Shown: positions 23,637 through 31,182, counted from the stretch's first letter. The stretch is 33,132 bases of DNA from an uncultured Oscillospiraceae bacterium (GCA_904420145.1 CAJFUI010000020.1:1-33132), one strand, 5' to 3'. Numbers and translations: made by a program. The notes: a model not told the origin generated them from the sequence alone.

Positions 23637-23842
23637 GCCGCCCTTGCCTTGTGCCTTCGGCGCGGGCGGCTTTCGAAAAAGCGGCATACCGCTTTTTCGA
23701 GGCGACTGCAGCGTGCTGCGCGCAAGATTTTGCCCGCTTGCGCGGACCAAACTCACGCTTGCCCGCCGAGAAGTGTTTTCTCCGATGCACATGTCACCGG
23801 AGAAAACAGACAGAACCTTTTTTCGCGTCCACGGACGCGAAA
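23637..23842. repeat. Array of five perfect hairpins between cbiC and cbiK
   Basis: No gene is visible. Five perfect stem-loops follow each other: 7 bp (23637-23643/23664-23670), 12 bp (23673-23684/23689-23700, loop CATA), 8 bp (23719-23726/23737-23744), 11 bp (23774-23784/23798-23808) and 10 bp (23821-23830/23833-23842, with an effective 4-base loop). The second has A5 and T5 tracts around GCGG/CCGC and could act weakly as a terminator in either direction. The others lack T-tracts. The array may be a mobile intergenic repeat or a structured RNA. Confidence 0.6.
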
Positions 23843-23851
23843 CTCTGCGAT

Positions 23852-23936
23852 GCAGGCCGCTGTACCTCGACGCAGCTATGGAATCCCCCGCTGCACCAAA
23901 GATCAAAGAGAGCCGCCGGCTGTCACCGCGGCCTGC
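23852..23936 (+). promoter_or_regulatory. Possible structured RNA leader of cbiK
   Basis: GCAGGCCGC (23852-23860) pairs perfectly with GCGGCCTGC (23928-23936). Inside are two further stems, GCAGC/GCTGC (23872-23876/23890-23894) and AGCC/GGCT (23911-23914/23918-23921), giving a three-way-junction shape. It ends 22 bases before the cbiK start. It does not match a cobalamin riboswitch; function unknown. Confidence 0.4.
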
Positions 23937-23958
23937 GCCTCTCAGGAAAGGAACACCG

Positions 23959-24741
23959 ATGAAAAAAGCCATTTTAGCCGTGTCCTTCGGCACCACCCAT
24001 CAAGATACGCTGGAGAAGACCATCGCCGCCATTGAGGCGGATCTTTCGGCCGCCTTCCCCGACCGGGATCTCTTCCGGGCCTTTACCAGCGGTATGGTCA
24101 TCCGCCGCCTCAGGGAGCGGGATGGACTGGAGATCGACAATGTGTCGGAAGCGCTGGAGCGGCTGCTCTCCTTAGGCTATGAGGACGTGATCCTCCAGTC
24201 CACCCACGTGATGAACGGCGACGAACGGGACAAGATGGTTGCCCAAGCCCTTCCCTACGCCCCCCGCTTCCTCTCTCTCGCCGTGGGCGCCCCCCTGCTC
24301 ACCGAGCTGGAGGACTACCGCGCCGTGGCCGACGCCCTTCTCAGCCGCCTGCCCCCCCGGCGGGAGGATACCGCCCTGGTCTACATGGGCCACGGCAGCG
24401 AGCACTACGCCAACGCCGTCTACGCCCTGCTGGAGTATATGCTCCATGACTTAGGCCGCCGGGACGTCCACATCGGCACGGTGGAGGGCTACCCCGGCTT
24501 TGAGGAGGTCTGCCGCCGCCTCGAGGAGGACGGCGGCGTCCGCTCGGTGGTCCTCTATCCCCTGATGATCGTGGCCGGGGACCACGCGAAAAACGATCTG
24601 GCTGGGGAGGAGCCGGACTCCTGGCGCTCCCGGCTGCAGCACCTCGGCTACGCTGTCAGCTGCCAGGTAGAGGGCCTGGGAGAAAATCCAGCCATCCGCG
24701 CCGTTTTTACCGCCCACGCCAAGGAAGCGTCAAAGCTGTGA
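23959..24741 (+). CDS. cbiK: Sirohydrochlorin cobaltochelatase
   Basis: Inserts Co(II) into sirohydrochlorin, the committing step of the anaerobic branch. The protein has 260 residues with the bilobal class II chelatase fold. The N-terminal SFGTTHQDTLEKTI (9-22) is typical of CbiK. The metal-binding residues of Salmonella CbiK (H145, E175, H207) are matched by H145 (YMGHGSEH), E176 (GTVEGYPG) and H209 (VAGDHAKND). There is no signal peptide, so it is a cytoplasmic biosynthetic form. The ATG at 23959 follows AGGAAAGG. It stands after a long structured gap and directly before the second riboswitch. Confidence 0.96.
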   Translation: MKKAILAVSFGTTHQDTLEKTIAAIEADLSAAFPDRDLFRAFTSGMVIRRLRERDGLEIDNVSEALERLLSLGYEDVILQSTHVMNGDERDKMVAQALPYAPRFLSLAVGAPLLTELEDYRAVADALLSRLPPRREDTALVYMGHGSEHYANAVYALLEYMLHDLGRRDVHIGTVEGYPGFEEVCRRLEEDGGVRSVVLYPLMIVAGDHAKNDLAGEEPDSWRSRLQHLGYAVSCQVEGLGENPAIRAVFTAHAKEASKL

Positions 24742-24779
24742 GCTTCGGGCCCTCGGCCCGTTCTCAATATCACAGGAGG

Positions 24780-24937
24780 ATGGCGGTGACCCTATGGGTC
24801 CTAACAGGGAAGTCGGGTGAAATTCCCGCGCAGTCCCGCTGCCGTAAGGAGGAGCCCTCTGCAGCATGTCACTGGAGCTGTCCGCTCTGGGAAGACGCAG
24901 GGGGCCATGAGTCCAAGCCGGAAGACCTGCCGCCCAT
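24780..24937 (+). promoter_or_regulatory. Cobalamin riboswitch, classical large form
   Basis: The conserved core reads CAGGGAAGTCGGGTGAAATT (starting 24805), then CCCGCGCAGTCCCGCTGCCG. The B12 box AAGCCGGAAGACCTGCC is at 24915-24931. ATGGCGG (24780-24786) pairs with CCGCCCAT-type sequence at 24929-24936 as the closing stem. About 75 bases of side-arm sequence lie between the core and the B12 box, as in Cbl-I (AdoCbl) riboswitches. A perfect hairpin GCCGAAGG/CCTTCGGC follows (24943-24961), without a T-tract, so control is more likely at translation or by Rho than by an intrinsic terminator. It governs cbiM and possibly the following hem genes. Confidence 0.95.
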
Positions 24938-24999
24938 CCGATGCCGAAGGAGCCCTTCGGCAGAACCACTGCTCTACGAGAGATAGGGAGGTGTACAAC

Positions 25000-25029
25000 A
25001 TGATGTTTGTCCAAGCAAGCCCCGGGTAG
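25000..25029 (+). CDS. Possible leader peptide MMFVQASPG between riboswitch and cbiM
   Basis: A 9-codon reading frame with ATG at 25000, a very good ribosome binding site AGGGAGGTG six bases upstream, and a TAG stop at 25027-25029 that falls into the loop of a perfect CCCCGG/CCGGGG hairpin (25020-25025/25030-25035). The ribosome binding site is better than that of cbiM itself. It could couple riboswitch state to cbiM translation. The frame is too short to judge by coding statistics, so it may be chance. Confidence 0.35.
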   Translation: MMFVQASPG

Positions 25030-25093
25030 CCGGGGGAGCGGTCCGCGCAGACCAGAACGTTCCCAACACAAGATAAAGAAAGGAAAATCTGCT

Positions 25094-25801
25094 ATGAAAC
25101 GTTCCCTGACTATCCGGGCGGCCGCGGTATTCGCCGCGGTCAGTCTCCTCAGCGTCAACGCCAGTGCCATGCACATCGCCGAGGGCATGCTGCCCGTCCC
25201 CTGGGCCTTCGGCTGGATGGCCGTGTGCGTCCCCTTTGTGGCGGCCGGCTTTTTCTCCATTAAGAAGAAGGTGGCCCTGGACGCCAAGGCCAAGGTGCTC
25301 CTGGCCATGTGCGGCGCCTTCGCCTTTGTCCTCAGCGCGCTGAAGATCCCCTCGGTCTTCGGCTCCTGCTCCCACCCCACCGGCGTGGGCCTCGGCGCCA
25401 TCCTCTTCGGGCCCACCGCCACCACAGTCCTCGGGCTGATCGTGCTGCTGTTCCAAGCGCTGCTTCTGGCCCACGGCGGCCTCACCACCTTGGGTGCCAA
25501 TGTATTCTCCATGGCCATTGTGGGCCCCTTCGTGTCCTACGGGGTCTACGCGGGGCTGAAAAAGGCGGGCTGCAAGAGCGCCATCGCCGTGTTTTTCGCC
25601 GCCGCTCTGGGGGATCTGATGACCTATGTCGTCACCTCCATCCAGCTGGGCGTGGTCTACGGCAATTTCGCCGAGTACCTCTCCATCTTCGCCCTGACCC
25701 AGATCCCCTTGGCCATCGCCGAGGGCCTTTTGACCGTGGTGGTGTTCAACGTGCTGGAGAAGTACTCCAAGGAGGAGCTGCGCGCCCTCCATGTGCTGTA
25801 A
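25094..25801 (+). CDS. cbiM: Cobalt ECF transporter substrate-capture subunit CbiM
   Basis: Membrane S component of the cobalt importer CbiMNQO. The protein has 235 residues. It begins with a signal peptide (basic KRSLTIR, hydrophobic core, then NASA) that would be cut before MHIAEGMLP (residue 26). This is expected: the free N-terminal Met-His of mature CbiM takes part in metal binding (family knowledge). Several hydrophobic helices follow, with [14 protein letters not shown] and [14 protein letters not shown] as family motifs containing further histidines. I choose the ATG at 25094 with AAGGAAAA upstream. Regulated by the riboswitch at 24780. Confidence 0.95.
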   Translation: MKRSLTIRAAAVFAAVSLLSVNASAMHIAEGMLPVPWAFGWMAVCVPFVAAGFFSIKKKVALDAKAKVLLAMCGAFAFVLSALKIPSVFGSCSHPTGVGLGAILFGPTATTVLGLIVLLFQALLLAHGGLTTLGANVFSMAIVGPFVSYGVYAGLKKAGCKSAIAVFFAAALGDLMTYVVTSIQLGVVYGNFAEYLSIFALTQIPLAIAEGLLTVVVFNVLEKYSKEELRALHVL

Positions 25802-25818
25802 AAGGAGGAGTCGATACC

Positions 25819-26112
25819 ATGAAAGTTTGGCAGAAAAATCTGATTTTGATTATTTTGGTGGTACTCATCGCCGCCATCCCCCTGTGGCTGTGCCGGGACG
25901 CGGAGTTCGGCGGGGCCGACGGACTGGCCGAGGAGCTGATTACGGAAACTCATCCCGACTACGAGCCCTGGTTCTCCCCCATCTTTGAGCCGGCCAGCGG
26001 GGAGATCGAGTCCATGCTCTTTGCCCTGCAGGCGGCCTTGGGCGCCGGCGTGGTGGGCTTTATTCTGGGGCGCATCACCGCCAAAAAGCCTGCGGACGCC
26101 GGAAAGGCGTAG
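25819..26112 (+). CDS. cbiN: Cobalt ECF transporter accessory subunit CbiN
   Basis: Small membrane partner of CbiM that is needed to load cobalt. The protein has 97 residues, the usual length, with helix one at about 7-24 (NLILIILVVLIAAIPLWL), an extracellular stretch with FGGADGLAEELI and HPDYEPWFSPIFEPASGEIE (both typical of CbiN), and helix two at about 67-85. The ATG at 25819 follows AAAGGAGGAG. It sits between cbiM and cbiQ, as in the Salmonella operon. Confidence 0.94.
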   Translation: MKVWQKNLILIILVVLIAAIPLWLCRDAEFGGADGLAEELITETHPDYEPWFSPIFEPASGEIESMLFALQAALGAGVVGFILGRITAKKPADAGKA

Positions 26113-26115
26113 GCC

Positions 26116-26898
26116 ATGGGCACCGACCGCTACGCCTACCTCTCCCGCCTGCGGGATGTGGACCCCGCGCCTAAGATCGTGCTGTCCTTCGCCATTCTGC
26201 TGGGGGCCGTGGTGCTCCCCAGCGCGGCGGCGGGGCTGTTCACCCTCCTCTCCGCCTTTTTGCTCAACGTCTTCTCCGGAGGGCAAAAGCCAAGGGTGGT
26301 GGGGCACTTTCTGAAGATTCCCCTCGTCTTTCTGCTGATCGGCGCGCTGACCATTGTCCTGCGCCCGCTCCCTCAGGAGGCGCAGGCGATCTGGTCGGGC
26401 ATGCTGCTGGGCCGGTGGCGCTGGGGGATCACCGCGGAGCAGCTGCGCCTCGGCCTGACGGTATTCTGCCGGGCCATGGGGGCGGTGTCCGCCATGTACT
26501 TTCTCTCCCTGAACACCCCCATGACGGACCTGGCCACAGCCCTGCGGCGGCTCCATGTGCCCAAGCTCTTTGTGGAGCTGATGGAGCTGATCTACCGCTT
26601 CATCTTTCTGCTTAGCGACGCCGCCCGGCAGATCCATATCGCGCAGGACAGCCGTCTGGGCTATGAGGGCTTCCGCCGGAGCATGCACTCCATGGGCGCC
26701 CTTGTCTCCATGGTTTTTCTCCGGGCTCTCCGCCGGGGGGACCGGGTCTTTGCCGCTCTTGAGAGCCGGGGCTACACCGGGAGCCTGGATACCCTGCCCA
26801 AGCCCTACGCGCCGGGGCGCTGGCTCTACGCCCTGTGCCCGGTTCTCCTCGCTGGGCAGGCGGTAATTTTCTACTGGGAACGGAGGTGGCTGTCATGA
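26116..26898 (+). CDS. cbiQ: Cobalt ECF transporter transmembrane coupling subunit CbiQ
   Basis: T component that links CbiM to the ATPase. The protein has 260 residues and starts with a cytoplasmic segment (YLSRLRDVDPAPKI) before several membrane helices. The coupling motif typical of ECF T proteins, ALESRGYTGSL, lies in the cytoplasmic loop near residues 215-225. It starts three bases after cbiN, and its stop overlaps the cbiO start as ATGA, so translation of T and A subunits is coupled. Confidence 0.94.
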   Translation: MGTDRYAYLSRLRDVDPAPKIVLSFAILLGAVVLPSAAAGLFTLLSAFLLNVFSGGQKPRVVGHFLKIPLVFLLIGALTIVLRPLPQEAQAIWSGMLLGRWRWGITAEQLRLGLTVFCRAMGAVSAMYFLSLNTPMTDLATALRRLHVPKLFVELMELIYRFIFLLSDAARQIHIAQDSRLGYEGFRRSMHSMGALVSMVFLRALRRGDRVFAALESRGYTGSLDTLPKPYAPGRWLYALCPVLLAGQAVIFYWERRWLS

Positions 26899-27743
26899 GC
26901 CGCGCCATTGAGGCCAAGGGGCTGACCTACACCTACGAGGACGGCACAAAGGCCCTGTCTGACATCTCCTTCTCCGCCAACGCCGGGGAGATCACCGGGA
27001 TCCTCGGCGCCAACGGGGCGGGGAAATCCACGCTGTTTCTCAACCTCAACGGCGTCCTCACCCCCCAGGGGGGCGAGGTGCGCCTCAATGGGGAGGCCGT
27101 CTCCTACCGGCGGCAGGACCTGCCCCGGCTGCGCCGGCAGGTGGGGGTGGTCTTTCAGGACCCCGACGACCAGCTCTTCTCCGCCGACGTCTACCGGGAC
27201 ATCTCCTTCGGCGCGGTGAATCTCGGCCTCGAGGAGGCGGAGGTCCGCCGCCGGGTGGAGGAGGCCATGGCGCGCACCGGCGTCAGCGAGCTGCGCCACA
27301 AGCCCACCCACGCCCTCAGCTACGGACAGAAAAAGCGGGTGGCCATCGCCGGTGTGCTGGTGATGGAGCCCAGCGTGATGATCTTGGACGAGCCCACCGC
27401 CGGGCTGGACCCCCATGGGGTCAGCGACATTCTGCGCCTGCTCCGGCAGCTGCGGGATGAGCTCCGCATCGCCATCATCCTCGCCACCCATGATATGGAC
27501 ATTGTCCCCCTCTACTGCGACAAGGTCTACCTGCTCAGCGAGGGCCGCATGGCGGAGGCGGGATCGCCGGAGGAGCTCTTTGCCCACCCCGAGCTGCTGC
27601 GGGAAAACCACCTGCGCCTCCCTCGGATCGCCCACCTGATGGAGATCCTCTCCGACCGGGACGGCCTTTCCATCGACCGGGGCGCCGCCACCATCGGCGC
27701 CGCCCGGCGGGAGATCCTGCGCCTGCTCCGGGAGGAGCACTGA
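26895..27743 (+). CDS. cbiO: Cobalt ECF transporter ATP-binding subunit CbiO
   Basis: ATPase of the cobalt importer. The protein has 282 residues. Walker A GANGAGKST (38-46), Q-loop VVFQDPDDQLF, signature ALSYGQKKRVAIAG, Walker B VMILDEPTAGLDP and the switch histidine in ATHDMDIV are all intact. The DPDDQLF motif after the Q-loop is typical of ECF ATPases. A single A subunit is present, so it probably acts as a homodimer. The ATG at 26895 overlaps cbiQ. It is followed by 94 bases with two hairpins before cbiL. Confidence 0.96.
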   Translation: MSRAIEAKGLTYTYEDGTKALSDISFSANAGEITGILGANGAGKSTLFLNLNGVLTPQGGEVRLNGEAVSYRRQDLPRLRRQVGVVFQDPDDQLFSADVYRDISFGAVNLGLEEAEVRRRVEEAMARTGVSELRHKPTHALSYGQKKRVAIAGVLVMEPSVMILDEPTAGLDPHGVSDILRLLRQLRDELRIAIILATHDMDIVPLYCDKVYLLSEGRMAEAGSPEELFAHPELLRENHLRLPRIAHLMEILSDRDGLSIDRGAATIGAARREILRLLREEH

Positions 27744-27749
27744 GGCAAC

Positions 27750-27837
27750 GCTCCCCGGGATGGGAGCGGCCTTCCCTCTTTTTCAAAAAGCCCCGGGGAC
27801 GGGCTGTCCCCATACCCCTATAAAGGAGAACGCTGCT
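27750..27837 (+). other. Hairpins in the cbiO-cbiL gap
   Basis: A 7-bp stem (27750-27756/27763-27769) followed by CCTTCCCTCTTTTTC might be a weak terminator or processing site. A second hairpin (GGGGAC/GTCCCC, around 27795-27811) lies just before the AAAGGAG ribosome binding site of cbiL. Confidence 0.4.
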
Positions 27838-28536
27838 ATGACAAAAGGAACCCTCTACGGCATCGGCGTCGGCCCCGGCGACAAGGAGCTTTTGACAGTG
27901 AAGGCCGTCCGGCTGCTCCAGGAGGCGGACATCATCGCCGTCCCCGACAAGGGCAGCGGCGAGAAGACCGCCTACCACATCGTCCAGGACTATATCGCCG
28001 GCAAGCCCATCCTCCCCTGCGTTACCCCCATGGTCCGGGACCAGCAGGCCCTTGACGCCGCTCACGGCGTCATCGCCGACGCCCTCTGCGCCCAGCTGGA
28101 CCAGGGGAAGACCGTGGCCTTCATCACCCTCGGGGACCCCACGGTCTACTCCACCTACCTGTATATCCACCGCCGGGTGGCCCAGCGTGGCTACAAGGCC
28201 GTCCTCGTCCCCGGCGTCCCCTCCTTCTGCGCCGTGGCGGCGCGGCTGGGACAGAGCCTGTGCGAGGGCAGCGAGCGGCTGCTCATCGTCCCCGCCAGCC
28301 ACAAGGACGTGGAGGACTGCCTCGACGTGGACGCCAACCTTGTGTTTATGAAGGCCGGGCGGGAGATCGGCACCCTGCGGCAGAAGCTGCAAGAGCACGG
28401 CCTCTTGGAGCACGCCTCTCTGGTGGCCAACTGCGGCATGGAGGGCGAGGAGGTCTGGGAGCGCTTTGCCGACATGCCGGAGGACACCGGGTACTTTTCG
28501 GTGGTCCTTGTCAAGCATAGGGGGGATGAGGAATGA
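27838..28536 (+). CDS. cbiL: Cobalt-factor II / precorrin-2 C20-methyltransferase
   Basis: Adds the C20 methyl group from SAM, the first methylation after cobalt insertion. The protein has 232 residues of the tetrapyrrole methylase fold: YGIGVGPGDKELLTVKA (5-21) with the GPGDPELLT-type motif, PDKGSGEKTAYHIV, LGDPTVYSTYLYIH (typical of CbiL/CobI) and VPGVPSFCAVAARL. The ATG at 27838 follows AAAGGAGAA. It is separated from the other cbi methylases and lies with the cobalt importer and the hem genes; its stop overlaps hemA. Confidence 0.95.
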   Translation: MTKGTLYGIGVGPGDKELLTVKAVRLLQEADIIAVPDKGSGEKTAYHIVQDYIAGKPILPCVTPMVRDQQALDAAHGVIADALCAQLDQGKTVAFITLGDPTVYSTYLYIHRRVAQRGYKAVLVPGVPSFCAVAARLGQSLCEGSERLLIVPASHKDVEDCLDVDANLVFMKAGREIGTLRQKLQEHGLLEHASLVANCGMEGEEVWERFADMPEDTGYFSVVLVKHRGDEE

Positions 28537-29693
28537 ATATCTGTATGTCGGGGCTGGACTACTCCCTGGCTCCCATCGAGCTACGGGAGCAGCTGAGCTT
28601 TACCAAAAACGCGGTGGTGGACATGGACCGGAGCCTCGCTGCCATAGACGGCGTGCTGGGGGCGGTGCTCCTGTCCACCTGCAACCGCACGGAGCTCTAC
28701 CTCTCCCTCCCCGCCGGCAGCGCTGTAGACCCTGGGGAGCTGCTGTGCCGGACCGCCGGAGTGGACTACAGCTCCTTTGCCCACGCCTTTGTCACCCGGC
28801 GGGGGGAGGACTGCGCCCGCCACCTGCTGGAGGTGGCCTGCGGATTGCGCTCCCAGATCCTCGGGGAGGACCAGATTTTGACCCAGGTGAAGACAGCCGC
28901 CTCCCTCTCCCGGACGGCCGGCGCCTCTGACAGCGTGCTGGAGACCCTCTTTCGCATCGCCGCCTCCTGCGGGAAGGCTGCCAAGGGCGCAGGGCGGCTG
29001 ACCGCTCTTCCCGCCTCCGCCGCCCACCGGGCGGTGGAGGCTCTGGCGGAGCGTTTAGGCCCCCTCAGCGGACGGCGGGCCATGGTCATCGGCAACGGGG
29101 AGATGGGCCGTCTGGCTGCCTCGCTGCTCCATGAGGCCGGCTGCGCGGTCACCGTGACGCTGCGCTCCTACCACCACGGGGAGACGGTGGTGCCCGCCGG
29201 GTGCGCCGTGGTGCCCTATGACGATCGCTATGCCGCCATGGAGGGGATGGACCTCCTCCTCTCCGCCACCACCAGCCCCCACTACACCGTCTTGGCCCAG
29301 CCCCTTGCCGCCATGGCCCATCCGCCGCAGATTTTGGTGGACCTGGCCATCCCCCGGGACATCCAGCCGGACCTCCCCTCTCTTCTCCCCCAGTTGACCC
29401 TCTTGAACGTAGACGACCTCCAGCCCTCCAGCCGGGCCGACGCCGGCGCCCTGCGCCGGGTGGAGGCCGTGGTGGAGGAGTACCTGGAGCGCTTTTTTCA
29501 GTGGAGCAACTACCGGGAGAGCCTCCCCGCCTTAGAGGAGGTCAAGGAGGCCCTCTTGGAGCGGGTGGGGGACATGGACACCGAGGAGGCGGTTTTGAAA
29601 ACCGTGGATCTGCTGATGGGGGGCCTGAAGGAGGGCTTCACTCCGGAATCCCTGCGCCTCTGTGCCGCCAAGATCCGCTCCCACACCCGATAG
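28533..29693 (+). CDS. hemA: Glutamyl-tRNA reductase
   Basis: NADPH-dependent reduction of glutamyl-tRNA(Glu) to glutamate-1-semialdehyde, the first step of tetrapyrrole synthesis in the C5 pathway. The protein has 386 residues, somewhat shorter than the usual 410-430. The catalytic cysteine is C50 in LLSTCNRTELY. Other motifs are GLRSQILGEDQILTQVK (substrate domain), the NADP-binding MVIGNGEMGRLAASLL, and VDLAIPRDIQPDL. The ATG overlaps cbiL by four bases, so its expression is tied to cobalamin genes. The next enzyme, glutamate-1-semialdehyde aminomutase (hemL), is not in the window. Confidence 0.95.
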   Translation: MNICMSGLDYSLAPIELREQLSFTKNAVVDMDRSLAAIDGVLGAVLLSTCNRTELYLSLPAGSAVDPGELLCRTAGVDYSSFAHAFVTRRGEDCARHLLEVACGLRSQILGEDQILTQVKTAASLSRTAGASDSVLETLFRIAASCGKAAKGAGRLTALPASAAHRAVEALAERLGPLSGRRAMVIGNGEMGRLAASLLHEAGCAVTVTLRSYHHGETVVPAGCAVVPYDDRYAAMEGMDLLLSATTSPHYTVLAQPLAAMAHPPQILVDLAIPRDIQPDLPSLLPQLTLLNVDDLQPSSRADAGALRRVEAVVEEYLERFFQWSNYRESLPALEEVKEALLERVGDMDTEEAVLKTVDLLMGGLKEGFTPESLRLCAAKIRSHTR

Positions 29694-29703
29694 CAGCCTG
29701 CGG

Positions 29704-29805
29704 GGCGGCCTCTTCTGCTATGGGGACTGGATCCGCAACCGAGGGCGGCCATCTGCGTCTGCAGCGATGGGCCGCGCCCGGTAATCTTCAAAATGAGAGG
29801 CCGCC
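29704..29805 (+). promoter_or_regulatory. Possible structured leader before the precorrin-2 dehydrogenase gene
   Basis: GGCGGCCTCT (29704-29713) pairs perfectly with AGAGGCCGCC (29796-29805). An inner hairpin GCGGCCATC/GATGGGCCGC (about 29735-29775, one bulged G) sits inside. The 179-base gap hemA-29873 has no gene. Near its 3' side is TCAAAATGAGAGGCCGCCGG, which resembles TCAAAGAGAGCCGCCGGC in the cbiK leader (23903-23920). No known riboswitch class is recognised. Confidence 0.35.
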
Positions 29806-29872
29806 GGCGAGGAGGCCCATATCCACTACACCCCTGTGCGCTGAGCGGCGCCGGGGAGAAGGAGCGTACCCT

Positions 29873-30313
29873 ATGTGCCAGCGCTTTCCCCTCTTTCTTG
29901 ATCTCACCGGCCGCGCCGCCCTGGTGGTGGGCGGCGGGACGGTGGCCTCCCGCCGGGCCGCCGTGCTGCAGTCCTTTGGCGCCCGCGTCACGGTGATCGC
30001 CCCTGCCCTGTCTGCGGCCATGGAGGGAGTTGTCCACATTCCCCGGCCCTATCAGCCGGGGGATCTGGAGGGCGCCTTCCTGGCGATTGCCGCCACTGAC
30101 GATCGCGCTGTCAACCACGCCGTCTTTCTCGAGGCGAAGGAGCGGGGTATCTTAGTCAACGTCTGCGACTGTCCGGAGGAGTGCGGCTTCTTCTTCCCCG
30201 CCATCTGCCGCACTGACACCTTGGTGGCAGGCGTGGTGGGGGACGGCAGCGACCACCGGCGGACCGCCCGGGCCGCCGCCGCCATCCGAAAAACATTGGA
30301 GGAATTGCCATGA
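29873..30313 (+). CDS. Precorrin-2 dehydrogenase
   Basis: NAD-dependent oxidation of precorrin-2 to sirohydrochlorin, the substrate of CbiK. The protein has only 146 residues: it keeps the N-terminal Rossmann domain of the CysG/Met8/SirC family with VVGGGTVASRRAAVL (18-32) and the family motifs VNVCDCPEECGFFFPA and a short C-terminal helix. The C-terminal part that carries ferrochelatase activity in CysG and Met8 is largely absent, as in the short SirC-like forms. Since CbiK is present, loss of chelatase function makes sense. The ATG at 29873 follows GAGAAGGAG; the open frame extending upstream into hemA lacks support. Its stop overlaps hemC. Confidence 0.92.
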   Translation: MCQRFPLFLDLTGRAALVVGGGTVASRRAAVLQSFGARVTVIAPALSAAMEGVVHIPRPYQPGDLEGAFLAIAATDDRAVNHAVFLEAKERGILVNVCDCPEECGFFFPAICRTDTLVAGVVGDGSDHRRTARAAAAIRKTLEELP

Positions 30314-31182
30314 AACTGCGAATCGGCAGCCGGGACAGCGCTCTGGCTGTCGCCCAAACAGAGCTGCTGATGGCGGCTGTCCGGGCCGCCCATCCGGAGG
30401 TGAAGCTGGAGCTTGTCACCATGAAAACCACCGGCGACAAGATTTTAGACCGCACCCTGGACCAGGTGGGGGGAAAGGGGCTCTTTGTCAAAGAGCTGGA
30501 CGCCGCCCTGCTGGAGGACCGGGTGGACGTCACCGTCCACAGCTGTAAGGATCTGCCCATGGAGGAAAATCCCCGGCTGCCCCTGGTGGCCTTCTCCCGC
30601 CGGGAGGACCCACGGGACGTGCTGGTTCTGCCGGAAGGGGCGGAAAGCTTAGACCCCTCCAAGCCCATCGGCTGCTCCAGTCTGCGGCGGAAGCTGCAGC
30701 TGTCCGCCCTCTACCCCCATATGGCGGTAGAGCCGGTGCGGGGCAACGTGCTGACCCGGCTGCGGAAATTGGATGAGGGCCAGTTCTCCGCCCTGGTGCT
30801 GGCCGCCGCCGGGCTCAAGCGCTTGGGTCTGGAGGGACGGATTCACCGTTTCTTCTTCCCGGAGGAGCTGCTGCCTGCCGCCGGGCAGGGCATCCTCGCC
30901 GCCCAAATGCGCGCCGGCGACGATCCATCGCCGCTTTTGGACTGCTTTGACGATCCCGCCGCCCACGCCTGCGCTGTGGCGGAGCGCGCCTTCGTCCGCC
31001 GCCTCGACGGGGGCTGCACCTCCCCGGTGGCGGCCTACGCCACGGTGGAGAACGGCATTATGACATTGACAGGTATGAATGAATTTGGCCGTAAGGATAC
31101 CATCACCGGCTCTGCGGCGCAGGCCGCAGAGCTGGGCGAGACGCTGGCGGAGCGCCTGCGGGAAGAGGAGGGCACGCTGTGA
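30310..31182 (+). CDS. hemC: Hydroxymethylbilane synthase (porphobilinogen deaminase)
   Basis: Polymerises four porphobilinogens into hydroxymethylbilane. The protein has 290 residues with three domains. Visible motifs: IGSRDSALAVAQTELL (5-20), KTTGDKILDRTL, GKGLFVKELDAALL, VHSCKDLPM, and AAGQGILAAQMRA. The dipyrromethane cofactor attaches to C236 in LDGGCTSPVAAY. Start and stop both overlap neighbours (ATGA with the dehydrogenase, GTGA with cobA-hemD). Confidence 0.96.
   Translation: MKLRIGSRDSALAVAQTELLMAAVRAAHPEVKLELVTMKTTGDKILDRTLDQVGGKGLFVKELDAALLEDRVDVTVHSCKDLPMEENPRLPLVAFSRREDPRDVLVLPEGAESLDPSKPIGCSSLRRKLQLSALYPHMAVEPVRGNVLTRLRKLDEGQFSALVLAAAGLKRLGLEGRIHRFFFPEELLPAAGQGILAAQMRAGDDPSPLLDCFDDPAAHACAVAERAFVRRLDGGCTSPVAAYATVENGIMTLTGMNEFGRKDTITGSAAQAAELGETLAERLREEEGTL

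Noticed and set aside
23673-23700. 12-bp hairpin with A5/T5 tracts as a standard terminator after cbiC
   Set aside because: The T-run is inside the stem and the following bases are GC-rich. It may slow polymerase, but it is not a convincing intrinsic terminator; it is kept as part of the hairpin array.
23852-23936. Cobalamin or NiCo riboswitch before cbiK
   Set aside because: No B12 box or GGTG core is present, and the arrangement does not match what I know of the NiCo four-way junction. Reported only as an unassigned structured leader.
25058-25106. Direct repeat AACGTTCCC before and at the start of cbiM
   Set aside because: Only nine bases, one copy inside the coding sequence; probably chance.
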